A stretch of 64,000 bases of DNA from Shewanella metallivivens. GTDB lineage: Bacteria; Pseudomonadota; Gammaproteobacteria; Enterobacterales; Shewanellaceae. The position numbers and the translations under genes are program-made. Shown here in pieces: positions 31,323 through 43,555 of this stretch (within the stretch, counting starts at the first letter, position 1; each line of letters starts with the position of its first letter). Under the pieces are notes generated by a model. The model searched no databases. It had not been told where the DNA came from and saw only the letters and a list, made by a program, of their open reading frames with translations. The stretch spans positions 742,385 through 806,384 of the forward strand of contig NZ_JAQQPZ010000013.1 in assembly GCF_028750675.1 (NCBI RefSeq), written 5' to 3'.

Positions 31323-31354
31323 AAAAAGGGTGTTCCACGTGGAACACCCTTTTT
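31323..31354. terminator. Bidirectional terminator built around a parS palindrome
   Basis: A 32-bp perfect palindrome is made of five A residues, GGG, the 16-bp parS core TGTTCCACGTGGAACA, CCC and five T residues. It lies between the convergent propeller/amidohydrolase gene and tag. A transcript from either side would form a G/C-capped hairpin followed by a U-run. Terminator function is inferred; the symmetry is directly visible. Confidence 0.8.
31331..31346. promoter_or_regulatory. parS: parS site 3, core of the terminator palindrome
   Basis: TGTTCCACGTGGAACA is identical to site 2 and is a perfect palindrome. It occupies the middle of the bidirectional terminator, between convergent genes. 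Confidence 0.85.
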
Positions 31355-31369
31355 AATTGGCATAATAAA

Positions 31370-31933
31370 CTAATACTGGCCGTGACAATGACAGTCTGTT
31401 GTATGATCGTTTACCATTCCGACCGCTTGCATAAAGGCATAACAAATTGTGGGACCAACAAAGTTAAAACCAAGTTTTTTTAACGCCTTAGACATCGCCT
31501 CAGATTCCGGGGTTTGTGCCGGCACCTGGCTTAATGATGTAAACTGATTCACCTTCGGAGCACCACCGACAAAGCTCCATAAAAAAGCCGAAAAATCATT
31601 CCCCTGTTCAACAAATGCCAGATACGCTTTTGCATTTTTGATGATCGAGTTTATTTTTAACCGGTTACGCACAATCCCAGGCTCTAGCATTAATGCTTCA
31701 ACACTGTCTTGATCAAACTCAGCAATCAAACTAGGCTCAAAACCAGCAAACAGTTGCTCATAGTTTTGCTGCTTTTTTAAAATGGTAATCCACGACAAAC
31801 CGGCTTGCTGACCATCTAAACATAGCTTGGCAAACAACTGCTTGGCATCGTATTCAGGCCTGCCCCAAACCTTATCGTGATAATCTTGATATAAAGGATC
31901 TTCACTTACCCAGCCACATCGGTTAACTTGCAT
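31370..31933 (-). CDS. tag: DNA-3-methyladenine glycosylase I
   Basis: Tag excises 3-methyladenine from alkylated DNA to start base excision repair. The 187-residue protein begins MQVNRCGWVSEDPLYQDYHD, equivalent to the E. coli CGWVSQDPLY start. It keeps the structural zinc ligands: the early cysteine and histidine and the C-terminal DHTTDCHCH. The helix-hairpin-helix-type region and FVGPTICYAFMQAVGMVNDH are also present. It is transcribed leftwards, divergent from glyQS as in other Shewanella. Confidence 0.95.
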   Translation of the reverse strand: MQVNRCGWVSEDPLYQDYHDKVWGRPEYDAKQLFAKLCLDGQQAGLSWITILKKQQNYEQLFAGFEPSLIAEFDQDSVEALMLEPGIVRNRLKINSIIKNAKAYLAFVEQGNDFSAFLWSFVGGAPKVNQFTSLSQVPAQTPESEAMSKALKKLGFNFVGPTICYAFMQAVGMVNDHTTDCHCHGQY

Positions 31934-32045
31934 GGTATGGTTCCATTAACGTTTTTATTCATACGTTAAAAAATAACCTACATCTGCCTTGCTCTACAAG
32001 GTATAATCATTACCATTTTCTATTAATAGCCTGATAGCAGTAGAC

Positions 32046-32951
32046 ATGACGACGAAACACGACGTAAAGACATTTCAGGGTTTCATCCTAACCCTTCAGG
32101 AATATTGGGCGCAGCAAGGTTGCGCAATTGTCCAACCTCTGGATATGGAAGTTGGCGCAGGGACTTTCCACCCACAGACGTTCTTACGCTCATTAGGCCC
32201 AGAGCCAATGAGTAGCGCATACGTGCAACCGTCTCGCCGTCCTACCGATGGCCGCTACGGTGAAAACCCAAACCGCTTACAACATTACTACCAATTCCAA
32301 GTAGTACTAAAACCATCACCAGATAACATTCAAGAGCTTTATCTGGGCTCACTTGAAGCACTAGGTATCGATACTAAAGTACACGATATTCGCTTTGTGG
32401 AAGATAACTGGGAATCTCCAACATTAGGTGCTTGGGGTTTAGGCTGGGAAGTATGGCTTAACGGTATGGAAGTAACCCAGTTTACCTACTTCCAACAAGT
32501 GGGTGGTATTGAGTGTAGCCCTGTCACCGGTGAAATTACTTATGGCCTTGAGCGTTTAGCTATGTACATTCAAGAAGTCGACAGTGTTTACGACCTTGTT
32601 TGGACCGATGGCCCACTTGGACGAGTGACCTATGGTGACATATTCCATCAAAATGAAGTCGAGCAATCGACATATAACTTCGAACATGCCGATGTAGACT
32701 TTATGTTTACCCTGTTCGACGAATGCGAAAAAATGTGCCAGCACTTATTATCGCTAGAAAAACCTCTACCATTACCCGCTTACGAGCAAGTCATGAAAGC
32801 GTCGCACGCTTTCAACTTACTTGATGCTCGCCATGCTATTTCAGTCACTGAACGTCAGCGTTATATTTTGCGCGTACGTACCATGGCCAAAGGTGTAGCA
32901 GAATCTTATTATCAAGCACGTGAAGCACTTGGCTTCCCATTGTGTAAGTAG
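32046..32951 (+). CDS. glyQ: Glycine-tRNA ligase alpha subunit
   Basis: GlyQ is the catalytic aminoacylation subunit of the tetrameric alpha2-beta2 bacterial glycyl-tRNA synthetase, class II. The 301-residue protein carries the near-invariant blocks [60 protein letters not shown] and [10 protein letters not shown] (motif 3). Its length equals that of family members (about 303). glyS follows after 9 bp, as always in gammaproteobacteria. A TATAAT-like -10 lies near 32000 but I could not pair it with a clear -35. Confidence 0.97.
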   Translation: MTTKHDVKTFQGFILTLQEYWAQQGCAIVQPLDMEVGAGTFHPQTFLRSLGPEPMSSAYVQPSRRPTDGRYGENPNRLQHYYQFQVVLKPSPDNIQELYLGSLEALGIDTKVHDIRFVEDNWESPTLGAWGLGWEVWLNGMEVTQFTYFQQVGGIECSPVTGEITYGLERLAMYIQEVDSVYDLVWTDGPLGRVTYGDIFHQNEVEQSTYNFEHADVDFMFTLFDECEKMCQHLLSLEKPLPLPAYEQVMKASHAFNLLDARHAISVTERQRYILRVRTMAKGVAESYYQAREALGFPLCK

Positions 32952-32960
32952 AGGTCACCA

Positions 32961-35045
32961 ATGAAATTTGAAAACTTACTCATTGAGGTGGGTACCGAAG
33001 AGTTACCGCCAAAGTCACTACGCAACTTGGCCGAATCTTTTTTAGCAAACTTTACCGATGAATTAACCAAAGCAGACTTACCTTTTGACTCTGCTCTTTG
33101 GTATGCGGCCCCTCGCCGATTAGCCATTAACATTATTGGCTTAGCTCAAGCGCAAGCAGACAAAGTCGTTGAAAAACGTGGTCCAGCAGTGAGCTCTGCA
33201 TTTGATGCTGACGGCAATCCAACAAAAGCGGCACAAGGTTGGGCGCGTGGTAACGGTATTACAGTAGACCAAGCTGAACGCTTAGTCACCGACAAAGGTG
33301 AATGGCTAGTTCATCAGGCAAAAATTGTTGGTGTAGACACAAAAAGCCTGATTACAGACATGGCACAACGTGCACTTGATAAACTGCCTATCCCCAAGCC
33401 AATGCGCTGGGGCAGTAATAAAACCCAATTTATTCGGCCTGTACATACGGTAACCATGTTACTAGGCAGCGAGTTAGTTGAAGGTGAATTACTCGGCATT
33501 AAATCAGATAGGGTTATTCGTGGTCATCGCTTTATGGGCCAAGCCTCGTTTGAGCTAGACCATGCCGACAACTACTTAACAGCACTAAAAGAGCAAGGTA
33601 AAGTACTGGCTGACTACCATTTGCGTAAATCAATAATCAAAGCGGACTCTGAAACAGCAGCGGCTAAGATTGGTGGCGTAGCCGATATACAAGAAGACTT
33701 GCTTGAAGAAGTGGCCTCATTGGTTGAATGGCCAATTGTGTTAACCGCTCACTTTGAAGAAAAGTTTTTAGCCGTACCGTCTGAAGCACTGGTTTACACC
33801 ATGAAAGGCGATCAGAAATACTTCCCAGTATTTGATAACACTGGCAAGTTATTACCTAACTTTATCTTTGTCACCAATATAGAATCTAAAGATCCACAAC
33901 AGATTATTGCAGGTAACGAAAAGGTCGTTCGTCCTCGCCTAGCCGATGCTGAGTTCTTCTTTAATACAGATAAAAAACACACCCTAGAGTCGCGTTTAAC
34001 TAGCCTAGAAACCGTGGTGTTTCAAAAACAACTTGGTACCTTAAAAGCACGAGTTGAACGTATTTCTGAATTAGCAGGGTTTATTGCTACCGAGCTTAAT
34101 AGCCAAGGTGTTAACACCAACAGTGCAGATGCAAGCCGCGCCGGCCTATTGTCTAAAACAGACTTAATGACCAACATGGTGATGGAATTTACTGACACCC
34201 AAGGCACCATGGGAATGCATTATGCTCGCCTAGACGGTGAGACAGATGCAGTTGCTATTGCTTTAGAAGAGCAATACAAACCCAAGTTTTCTGGCGACAC
34301 AGTACCAACGGCAAGCGTGTCATGCGCGGTTGCATTGGCTGAAAAGCTAGATACCTTAGTGGGAATCTTTGGTATTGGCCAAGCCCCTAAAGGTGCTGCA
34401 GATCCTTTCGCACTTCGCCGTGCTGCTATTGGTGTTTTACGTATTATTGTTGAAAACAACTTACCACTGGATTTAGTCGACTTAATTGCTAAAGCACAAG
34501 CGTTACACGGTGAGAATGTTAGCAATGCAAGTACTGCCGAAGACGTTCTTGAGTTTTTAATGGCGCGTTTCCGTAGCTGGTATCAAGACAAAGGCATTCA
34601 AGTTGATGTGATTTTAGCAGTATTGGCTCGTCGCCCAACTCGTCCTGCTGATTTTGACAGTCGCGTTAAAGCAGTTTCACATTTCCGCGGATTAGAGGCC
34701 TCTACAGCACTAGCAGCGGCCAATAAGCGTGTTTCTAATATCTTGGCCAAAGTTGAAAGCGAACTGCCTGCAAACATCAACCAAGCACTATTGACTGAAA
34801 CCGCTGAAAAAGCGTTAGCTGATAAACTCGCGCAGTTACAACCCCAGTTGGCACCGTTATTTGCCAATGCGGATTACCAGCAAGCATTAACATTATTGGC
34901 CGATTTACGTGAAAGCGTGGATTTGTTCTTTGAAGATGTAATGGTAATGGCTGACGATGAAGCATTAAAAAATAACCGCCTTGCGTTATTAACGAATCTT
35001 CGTGAGCAGTTTTTACATGTCGCGGATATTTCACTACTCCAATAA
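32961..35045 (+). CDS. glyS: Glycine-tRNA ligase beta subunit
   Basis: GlyS, the beta subunit, binds tRNA-Gly and is required for aminoacylation by the tetramer. The 694-residue protein (E. coli 689) starts with [16 protein letters not shown] and has the HD-like region and the C-terminal anticodon-binding domain typical of the family. It is translated 9 bp after glyQ and ends shortly before a strong bidirectional terminator. Confidence 0.96.
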   Translation: MKFENLLIEVGTEELPPKSLRNLAESFLANFTDELTKADLPFDSALWYAAPRRLAINIIGLAQAQADKVVEKRGPAVSSAFDADGNPTKAAQGWARGNGITVDQAERLVTDKGEWLVHQAKIVGVDTKSLITDMAQRALDKLPIPKPMRWGSNKTQFIRPVHTVTMLLGSELVEGELLGIKSDRVIRGHRFMGQASFELDHADNYLTALKEQGKVLADYHLRKSIIKADSETAAAKIGGVADIQEDLLEEVASLVEWPIVLTAHFEEKFLAVPSEALVYTMKGDQKYFPVFDNTGKLLPNFIFVTNIESKDPQQIIAGNEKVVRPRLADAEFFFNTDKKHTLESRLTSLETVVFQKQLGTLKARVERISELAGFIATELNSQGVNTNSADASRAGLLSKTDLMTNMVMEFTDTQGTMGMHYARLDGETDAVAIALEEQYKPKFSGDTVPTASVSCAVALAEKLDTLVGIFGIGQAPKGAADPFALRRAAIGVLRIIVENNLPLDLVDLIAKAQALHGENVSNASTAEDVLEFLMARFRSWYQDKGIQVDVILAVLARRPTRPADFDSRVKAVSHFRGLEASTALAAANKRVSNILAKVESELPANINQALLTETAEKALADKLAQLQPQLAPLFANADYQQALTLLADLRESVDLFFEDVMVMADDEALKNNRLALLTNLREQFLHVADISLLQ

Positions 35046-35062
35046 GGTGAAATTTCTGCAAC

Positions 35063-35088
35063 AAAAAAGCGCCGAAAGGCGCTTTTTT
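35063..35088. terminator. Bidirectional intrinsic terminator glyS / HDOD gene
   Basis: AAAAAAGCGCC and GGCGCTTTTTT form an 11-bp perfect stem closing a four-base GAAA loop, with U-runs on both strands. It lies between the convergent glyS and HDOD genes and can stop transcripts from either side. Confidence 0.88.
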
Positions 35089-35111
35089 ATTGCAGATACT
35101 CGATGAACAAC

Positions 35112-36164
35112 TTAAAACTCGAGCAATTTTTTATGTAACTCAGCAAAATCTTGTTCAGTTATACCCACCTGAGCCAACAGCACAACAAGTTCTGGCTGTG
35201 GCAATCTATCCACTTGCTGTAGCATAGAACACTCACTAATAATATTGGCCTTCCAGATGATTAATGTCATTTCGTCATCAGGCTTAATGTTAGTGTTCGC
35301 CAATAACGTTAACGGTGCTTCAAAGTGCTCAGGTAAACGCCAGTAACGTGCTAATAATGCACTTAGGGTTAATGATTTTGTGGTCATGACCTGTTTAAAC
35401 AAGGTAGAGCTAGGTTGTTCACCTGGCTCAGCTTGATAGAATGCATCCACCAGCATCTTAAAAATCGCAATTTTGCCGACGTCATGAAGTAACCCCAGTA
35501 AAAAAGCGCTATCTCGTTGATCTGTATTGGCAAGCTCGCTGGCTAAAAAAGCCACTTGCATTGAATGCCGCCATATCTCAGCACCAAAACGCCGAAAATA
35601 TATTGGTTTAATGTCTATCATTTCGCGCGCTAAACAGCTGGTGATAAAATACCTTAATTGTTGCCGACCAACTTGTACTAATGCTTGCTGAATACTCGTC
35701 ACATCGTTTTCTGAGCGCTTAAAAGCCACTGAGTTACACAGCTTAAGCACTTCAACACACAATAATGGATCTTGTTCAATGAGTTGAATAAGTTCTCTGG
35801 TCTCAATATTATCATCGGCCAGCTTTTTGTCTAATTCGAGTATTTTACTAGGGAGCTTTAATACATTTTCAGCAATAGCTTGAGGCGAGCTTAACGCCAA
35901 TTCTATATCTTGCATGACACGCCGTTCTAGACTATTAGCAATTCCTGTCGTATCGGTTTGGGTACTGGCAAACAAAAAACTGTAAAACAAGGATGATAAA
36001 TCTAATTGCGACTCGACAGCCTGTTTAGGGCTGACTTCGATAATAGGTTTAACGGTTGTAGATGAGGCTTGCTGGCGCTTCTCTACCGCTGTGCGGCCAG
36101 TAAATTTGACTTGTTCATTGCGGTCACGAATATTAAACAGCTTCTTAAAAAAACTTGTCACCAC
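35112..36164 (-). CDS. HDOD domain protein
   Basis: This 350-residue protein consists of a basic N-terminal tail (about 1-45) with no recognised domain and an HDOD output-type domain (about 115-300), a non-catalytic relative of HD phosphohydrolases. FLLGLLHDVGKIAIFKML near 220 even retains an HD pair. HDOD proteins act in signalling in gammaproteobacteria; the specific role is unknown. Initiation is at one of two adjacent GTG codons (36164 or 36161). It lies between convergent glyS and co-oriented gyrB. Confidence 0.8.
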   Translation of the reverse strand: MVTSFFKKLFNIRDRNEQVKFTGRTAVEKRQQASSTTVKPIIEVSPKQAVESQLDLSSLFYSFLFASTQTDTTGIANSLERRVMQDIELALSSPQAIAENVLKLPSKILELDKKLADDNIETRELIQLIEQDPLLCVEVLKLCNSVAFKRSENDVTSIQQALVQVGRQQLRYFITSCLAREMIDIKPIYFRRFGAEIWRHSMQVAFLASELANTDQRDSAFLLGLLHDVGKIAIFKMLVDAFYQAEPGEQPSSTLFKQVMTTKSLTLSALLARYWRLPEHFEAPLTLLANTNIKPDDEMTLIIWKANIISECSMLQQVDRLPQPELVVLLAQVGITEQDFAELHKKLLEF

Positions 36165-36225
36165 AATAGATAACCCTATAAAAATTAGATTAGGACCAAT
36201 GGCTTAATCATAGCAATAAAAACAA

Positions 36226-36251
36226 AAATGGGCGCCATAAGGCACCCATTT
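36226..36251 (-). terminator. Terminator of gyrB
   Basis: An 11-bp stem AAATGGGCGCC / GGCACCCATTT (one G-U type mismatch) closes a four-base ATAA loop. On the minus strand it is followed by TTTGTTTTT. It lies just after the gyrB stop codon. Confidence 0.75.
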
Positions 36252-36267
36252 ATTTTAATAATGCGAC

Positions 36268-38700
<2,433 letters not shown>

Positions 38701-39783
38701 TTATTCAATAACCGTTACCAGCCCCTGTTCCACATGAAACATCCTGTCGGGGGGGCGAGATAACGAATCGACTATTGCTAGCGGATCAATTGCAGTGACA
38801 AAAATTTGTGCACCGGTTTCGGTTAACTGCTGAAGCAATAGCTGCCTATGCTGTGCATCCAACTCTGACGGTAAATCGTCTACTAAATAAATACTGTTTT
38901 TATTCAGTTGTTGTTTGAGCAACTTTCCCTGTGCAATACGCAGTGCACAGACTAATAATTTTAATTGTCCACGGGACAATGCATCTTGTACAGGTAAGTT
39001 CCCTACTCGCAAACGTAAGTCTGCTTTATGAGGACCACTGCCCGTGTTACCCGCGGCGACATCGCGCGAGTATTGGTTTTCAAGTAACTGCGAAAAATCC
39101 GTTTTGCTGTCCCATCCTCGGGTAAAAGAAACCTTAATATCAACCTGAGGTAAAAACCGCTCTATTATACCCTTAAGTAGCTCATTTAACGAGTCTACAT
39201 ATCGATTTCGTATGTCGGTAACCTGTTCAGCATACCGTACCAGCTCTTTATCCCAAAATTGTATTTGACTGTACGGCGAATGGTTCCTAAGCAATTGATT
39301 ACGCTGCTTTAAGACCTTACGTACGTTCACCCAAGCTTGATAAAAATGGGGGTCAGAATGAAATGCCCCCCAATCAATAAACTGTCTGCGGGCTTTTGGG
39401 CCTTCAAACAATAAAGAAAAACTTTCGGGGGTAATAACTTGAATCGGTAAAGTTTCAGCTAATGTAGACAAGCGCTTGACTTTTTCGCCATTAATTTTGA
39501 CTTCAATTTCGCCGTTTCGATGCCGTCTTAGACCAATTTTGCAGTCGTTTTCATCTTGAATAAGGTTGGCGAACAGAGTGAGTTTGTCGTCATCATTATT
39601 AATCACTCGTTGTGATAAGTGGCTGCGAAACGAACGTCCCATCCCTAAAAAATAAATCGCTTCTAAAATACTGGTTTTACCGCTGCCATTTTGGCCGTAA
39701 ATCAAGTTTAATCCATCGCTTGGGTTAAGCGATGCTGAACTGATATTTCGAAATGACCCTATGGTAATACGCGATAAACTCAT
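38701..39783 (-). CDS. recF: DNA replication and repair protein RecF
   Basis: RecF is an SMC/ABC-type ATPase that with RecO and RecR loads RecA at single-stranded gaps. The 360-residue protein has Walker [16 protein letters not shown] (about 34-48), the signature [18 protein letters not shown] and Walker [14 protein letters not shown] use the ATG at 39783 with AGG five bases upstream; an in-frame GTG two codons earlier is less likely. The codons for the C-terminal FHVEQ contain a near-parS sequence. It lies 15 bp before gyrB. Confidence 0.95.
   Translation of the reverse strand: MSLSRITIGSFRNISSASLNPSDGLNLIYGQNGSGKTSILEAIYFLGMGRSFRSHLSQRVINNDDDKLTLFANLIQDENDCKIGLRRHRNGEIEVKINGEKVKRLSTLAETLPIQVITPESFSLLFEGPKARRQFIDWGAFHSDPHFYQAWVNVRKVLKQRNQLLRNHSPYSQIQFWDKELVRYAEQVTDIRNRYVDSLNELLKGIIERFLPQVDIKVSFTRGWDSKTDFSQLLENQYSRDVAAGNTGSGPHKADLRLRVGNLPVQDALSRGQLKLLVCALRIAQGKLLKQQLNKNSIYLVDDLPSELDAQHRQLLLQQLTETGAQIFVTAIDPLAIVDSLSRPPDRMFHVEQGLVTVIE
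38726..38741. promoter_or_regulatory. parS: parS-like site 4, within the recF 3' end
   Basis: TGTTCCACATGAAACA differs from the parS consensus at one central base (CACATG for CACGTG). It is encoded in the recF C-terminus. One central mismatch may weaken ParB binding, so this is a lower-confidence site. Confidence 0.6.
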
Positions 39784-39825
39784 GAACACCTATTGTGATA
39801 GCCAAATAAAGCAGTAGAGACAAAG

Positions 39826-39845
39826 AAGGTGCTTAACAGCACCTT
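39826..39845 (-). terminator. Hairpin between dnaN and recF
   Basis: The stem AAGGTGC/GCACCTT with a TTAACA loop lies about 25 bp after the dnaN stop. On the minus strand it is followed by CTTTGTCTC, a poor U-run. It may act as a partial terminator or mRNA processing site, lowering recF expression relative to dnaN. Confidence 0.5.
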
Positions 39846-39871
39846 TCATATAGTTTATACCCTATAACGTA

Positions 39872-40972
39872 TTACAAACGCATTGGCATCACCACATACA
39901 TAGAATCTTCTTCTTTGTGGTTCTCTATTAATGCACTTGAGTTGCCATCAATCAGGGTGATACGCACATCATCACTGGCGAGGTTATTCAGTACATCTAA
40001 TAGATAACTCACGTTAAAACCAATTTCGAGCTTATCTGAATCATAATCAACATCGATGATTTCTTCGGCTTCTTCTTGCTCAGGGTTATTCGCGGTAATC
40101 TTTAATAAACCCGGTTCAAGTTGAATGCGTACACCGCGGAATTTTTCGTTAGATAAAATCGAAGCACGGGTTAACGCTTGTTTTAATTGATTACGGCTAG
40201 CAATAACCACCTTGTTGCCACCTTTTGGTAACACCCGACGATAATCAGGAAAACGGCCATCAACCAACTTACTGGTAAATACAGCAGAACTGGTAATCGC
40301 GCGAATCGCGTTGTCGCCAATCGCAATGGTAATGTCTTGGTCGTCGCTTTCAAGCAAACGTGCCATTTCAACGACCCCTTTACGTGGCACAATCACTTGT
40401 TTTTCAGGCAAAGATATATCAACAGTACGATGGCTTAAAGCCAAACGGTGGCCGTCGGTAGCAATAGCACGTAATACATTACCTTCAGTTTCAAATAATA
40501 AACCATTGAGATAATAGCGCACATCCTGATTAGCCATTGAAAACTGAGTAGAGTCAATAATCGACTTTAATACGCCCTGCTTTAAGCTAAATTCAATATC
40601 AGCCTGGAATGCTTCAACATTGGGATAATCTTCAGCAGGCAATGTGGCTAATGAAAAACGGCTACGGCCCGAGCGTAACAACCATTTGCCATCTTGTTGT
40701 TCTACTTTTAATTCGCTTTGTTCAGGAAGAGACTTAACTATGTCGAGCAGTTTTTTAGCAGGCACGGTAGTACGACCAATATTGATATCACCGTGTATAG
40801 CGGCTTGACCAACAAACTCAACCTCTAAATCCGTACCTGTCAGCTTAAGTGAGTCTTCACTAACCTCGACTAATAAATTAGCAAGAATGGGCAAGTTATG
40901 TCTACGTTCTACCGCGCCACACACGAGTTGCAGCGGCTTTAATAGGGCGTCCCTATCAATTGAAAATTTCAT
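39872..40972 (-). CDS. dnaN: DNA polymerase III beta sliding clamp
   Basis: DnaN dimers encircle DNA and tether Pol III and other factors. The 366-residue product (E. coli 366) starts MKFSIDRDALLKPLQLVCGAVERRHNLPIL and ends YVVMPMRL, the almost invariant family C-terminus. The three-fold repeated clamp domain pattern is consistent with length, and IATDGHRLALSHR is the well-known conserved block. It follows dnaA by 18 bp in the classic dnaA-dnaN-recF-gyrB order. Confidence 0.97.
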   Translation of the reverse strand: MKFSIDRDALLKPLQLVCGAVERRHNLPILANLLVEVSEDSLKLTGTDLEVEFVGQAAIHGDINIGRTTVPAKKLLDIVKSLPEQSELKVEQQDGKWLLRSGRSRFSLATLPAEDYPNVEAFQADIEFSLKQGVLKSIIDSTQFSMANQDVRYYLNGLLFETEGNVLRAIATDGHRLALSHRTVDISLPEKQVIVPRKGVVEMARLLESDDQDITIAIGDNAIRAITSSAVFTSKLVDGRFPDYRRVLPKGGNKVVIASRNQLKQALTRASILSNEKFRGVRIQLEPGLLKITANNPEQEEAEEIIDVDYDSDKLEIGFNVSYLLDVLNNLASDDVRITLIDGNSSALIENHKEEDSMYVVMPMRL

Positions 40973-40990
40973 CGTTCTACATTCCCTGAA

Positions 40991-42376
40991 TTAAGAAGAC
41001 AAAGTTCTAATCAAGTTAGCGTAATCTTCTTTAATGTCATGACTTTCTTCACGCAATTGCGCAATTTTACGACAAGCATGTAATACCGTCGTATGGTCAC
41101 GACCACCGAAAGCATCGCCAATTTCAGGCAAACTTTGGTTAGTGAGTTCTTTAGATAGCGCCATCGCCACTTGTCGCGGTCTTGCCACACTGCGTGAACG
41201 ACGTTTAGACAGCATATCTGCCATTTTTATTTTGTAATATTCAGCAACGGTCTTCTGAATATTGTCTATAGTGACTAATTTTTCTTGTAGTGCCAAGAGA
41301 TCACGTAACGCTTCACGAACAAAATCAATGGTAATTGGTCGGCCAGTAAAGTTAGCGTTAGCTATAACGCGGTTTAATGCGCCTTCAAGCTCGCGTACGT
41401 TTGAACGTAAACGCTTAGCAATAAAGAAAGCCACTTCATCAGGCAGGTTAATGCCACTCTCTTGTGCTTTACGCATTAAAATCGCTACGCGGGTTTCTAA
41501 TTCAGGTGGCTCAATGGCAACTGTTAACCCCCAACCAAAGCGAGATTTTAAGCGATCTTCTACCCCGTCGATCTCTTTAGGATAACGGTCTGAAGTTAAA
41601 ATAATTTGGTGATTACCTTCTAGTAGCGCATTGAAGGTATGAAAAAACTCTTCTTGAGAACGATCTTTGTTGGCAAAAAATTGAATATCGTCAATAAACA
41701 GGGCATCGACACTGCGGTAATAACGTTTAAATTCTTCAATGGCGTTATTTTGTAAGGCTTTGACCATGTCCTGTACAAAACGCTCAGAATGCATATACAC
41801 CACTTTAGCATTGGGATTATTTTTAATAATCCCATTACCAACAGCATGCAATAAGTGAGTTTTACCTAAACCAGTGCCGCCATATAAAAATAATGGGTTA
41901 TACGCACCACCTGGGTTTTCAGATACTTGTAATGCTGCCGCTTTACCTAATTGGTTTGATTTACCTTCAACGAAGTTATCAAACTGATAAGTGGGATTGA
42001 TGTTACTGCGGTGATTCGCATTAACAATCGGTTCAGCCTGGGTATTAAATGACGTTGTGCCAACTTGAGCACGCATTTGACTACTCACAGGCTTAGCGGC
42101 GACCGGGGCTGGAGCGACAGGACGTGCTGACGGACGGCTACCAATATCAAAACGCAACTTAGGTGCATCACTGCCCATTTGTTCAGTGAAAAATTGATTA
42201 ATGATATTAATGTATTTATCGCGTACCCAATCGAGTACAAAACGATTTGGCGCATACAAAACCAGAGTATCACCATCCATTTCAGCTTGTAACGGACGGA
42301 TCCACATACTGAACTGCTGGGCTGATAACTCATCTTGCAGTCTGCCGATACATTGTTGCCAAAGTGAAACCGCCAC
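40991..42376 (-). CDS. dnaA: Chromosomal replication initiator DnaA
   Basis: DnaA-ATP binds 9-mer boxes at oriC and opens the duplex. The 461-residue protein has domain I (about 1-85), a linker rich in alanine and proline, the AAA+ domain with Walker [12 protein letters not shown] and Walker [11 protein letters not shown], and the C-terminal DNA-binding domain with the DnaA signature [15 protein letters not shown]. The start is GTG at 42376, as in E. coli. Upstream are several DnaA-box-like sites and many GATC sequences, which suggests autoregulation and SeqA sequestration. It is divergent from rpmH. Confidence 0.97.
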   Translation of the reverse strand: MAVSLWQQCIGRLQDELSAQQFSMWIRPLQAEMDGDTLVLYAPNRFVLDWVRDKYINIINQFFTEQMGSDAPKLRFDIGSRPSARPVAPAPVAAKPVSSQMRAQVGTTSFNTQAEPIVNANHRSNINPTYQFDNFVEGKSNQLGKAAALQVSENPGGAYNPLFLYGGTGLGKTHLLHAVGNGIIKNNPNAKVVYMHSERFVQDMVKALQNNAIEEFKRYYRSVDALFIDDIQFFANKDRSQEEFFHTFNALLEGNHQIILTSDRYPKEIDGVEDRLKSRFGWGLTVAIEPPELETRVAILMRKAQESGINLPDEVAFFIAKRLRSNVRELEGALNRVIANANFTGRPITIDFVREALRDLLALQEKLVTIDNIQKTVAEYYKIKMADMLSKRRSRSVARPRQVAMALSKELTNQSLPEIGDAFGGRDHTTVLHACRKIAQLREESHDIKEDYANLIRTLSS

Positions 42377-42720
42377 TTATTTATCCCCAAATATCTTTAG
42401 TCAAAGGAGGTGTATTCTATAGGGAGATCACAATGATCGCTATCCTTAAAAACAGATTTATCCCCAGCGAGATCATTCTATGTGGATATCTGAGATCATG
42501 AAAGATCAAAATCGATCCATTTATTGTAAATTTGATGCAAATCCAGCTTTATTAACCGATCCACATTGATCTATAATACGCAACCTTTGATCTATGAAAA
42601 CAAACAAAGATCCACAAGATATAGTGTCTGTACACAGACTTATCCACATCTTCTGGTACTTATAAGCTTTCATCATCAAAGAAAGATTGGCAGAAATTCA
42701 TCATATAACCACTTTCGTTA
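42377..42720. promoter_or_regulatory. dnaA upstream control region with DnaA boxes and GATC cluster
   Basis: The gap between dnaA and rpmH holds DnaA-box-like 9-mers at 42381-42389 (TTATCCCCA), 42458-42466 (TTATCCCCA) and 42640-42648 (TTATCCACA, perfect). About ten GATC sites lie within roughly 42425-42615. The region resembles both a DnaA-autoregulated promoter and, at first sight, an origin. No gene is present. I regard the better origin candidate as 51000-51466, because it has more boxes and an AT-rich unwinding stretch. Confidence 0.65.
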
Positions 42721-42749
42721 TTGACGATAGTAATTAAAGTGATTACAAT
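42721..42749 (+). promoter_or_regulatory. rpmH promoter
   Basis: -35 TTGACG (42721-42726), a 17-bp spacer and -10 TACAAT (42744-42749) lie about 70 bp upstream of rpmH, giving a strong sigma70 promoter. It would drive rpmH-rnpA-yidD-yidC. Confidence 0.8.
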
Positions 42750-42821
42750 TCGGCCTCTTTTTTGCCCTTACCTCTAATGTTGGAGATAAGGTAAATTCAC
42801 TAACAAAGACGGATTGCCATC

Positions 42822-42959
42822 ATGAGTAAACGTACTTTTCAACCTAGCAACCTGAAGCGCAAGCGTTCTCACGGCTTCCGCGCTCGTATGGCCACTGTAG
42901 GCGGCCGTAAGGTGCTTGCACGTCGTCGTGCGAAAGGTCGCGCTCGTTTATCTGCTTAA
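42822..42959 (+). CDS. rpmH: 50S ribosomal protein L34
   Basis: This 45-residue, very basic protein is bL34 of the large ribosomal subunit. It begins [20 protein letters not shown] and contains the invariant [18 protein letters not shown] core. It is too short for common ORF cut-offs but unambiguous. rnpA follows 15 bp later and dnaA is divergent, the standard order around bacterial dnaA. Confidence 0.98.
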
Positions 42960-42974
42960 TAAGTAGATAACCAG

Positions 42975-43331
42975 GTGACTAGCTATACCTTTACGCGGGA
43001 GTTACGCTTGTTAACTCCCGCGCAATTTAAATCTGTATTCTCCAATCCAATCAAAGCATCCTCTGCTGAAATAACTCTGCTCGCTATTCCTAATTCTGAG
43101 CAACATCCTCGTTTAGGGTTAACTGTGGCTAAACGTTTTGTAAAACGTGCTAACCAACGTAATCGCATTAAACGCGTGATAAGAGATAGTTTTCGTTTAC
43201 ATCAACACGACATCCCTAACATTGATATCGTGGTATTAGTCAGAAATGGCGTGATGGAAATGGAAAATGCAGAACTACACAAATTGATAGAAAAGCTATG
43301 GCGAAAACTCAGTCGCCGTTACAATGGCTAG
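42975..43331 (+). CDS. rnpA: Ribonuclease P protein component
   Basis: RnpA is the small basic protein subunit that helps RNase P RNA bind and process precursor tRNA 5' ends. The 118-residue protein has [16 protein letters not shown] at the start and the RNP motif [19 protein letters not shown] with the flanking RLGLTVAKR strand. Translation begins at GTG 42975; the family N-terminus leaves no better choice. Its 3' end overlaps yidD by 34 bp. Confidence 0.95.
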   Translation: MTSYTFTRELRLLTPAQFKSVFSNPIKASSAEITLLAIPNSEQHPRLGLTVAKRFVKRANQRNRIKRVIRDSFRLHQHDIPNIDIVVLVRNGVMEMENAELHKLIEKLWRKLSRRYNG

Positions 43332-43552
43332 CAACCACGGTTATCCGTGGTTATCAAATTTTTATAAGCCCTTTACTGGGACCGAAGTGTCGGTTCGATC
43401 CAACTTGTTCTTATTATGCGATTGAAGCAATAAAAACGCACGGAACAGTGAAAGGTAGTTGGTTTGCAATCAAACGCATATTAAAATGTCACCCTTTACA
43501 TCCCGGCGGTAGTGATCCCGTCCCCCCTAAAAATGACAGGTGTAATAAATAG
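43298..43552 (+). CDS. yidD: Membrane protein insertion efficiency factor YidD
   Basis: This 84-residue protein of the YidD family associates with the inner membrane and assists YidC-dependent insertion. The core [20 protein letters not shown] followed by [12 protein letters not shown], and the CHPLHPGG motif, are family hallmarks with three conserved cysteines. It starts inside rnpA in another frame, a usual overlap, and ends 3 bp before yidC. Confidence 0.95.
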   Translation: MAKTQSPLQWLATTVIRGYQIFISPLLGPKCRFDPTCSYYAIEAIKTHGTVKGSWFAIKRILKCHPLHPGGSDPVPPKNDRCNK

Positions 43553-43555
43553 GCT

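Noticed and set aside
42377..42820. Naming the dnaA-rpmH gap as oriC
   Set aside because: DnaA boxes are fewer and mostly imperfect, and no clear AT-rich 13-mer set is seen; the mioC-mnmG gap fits better. Kept as a finding.
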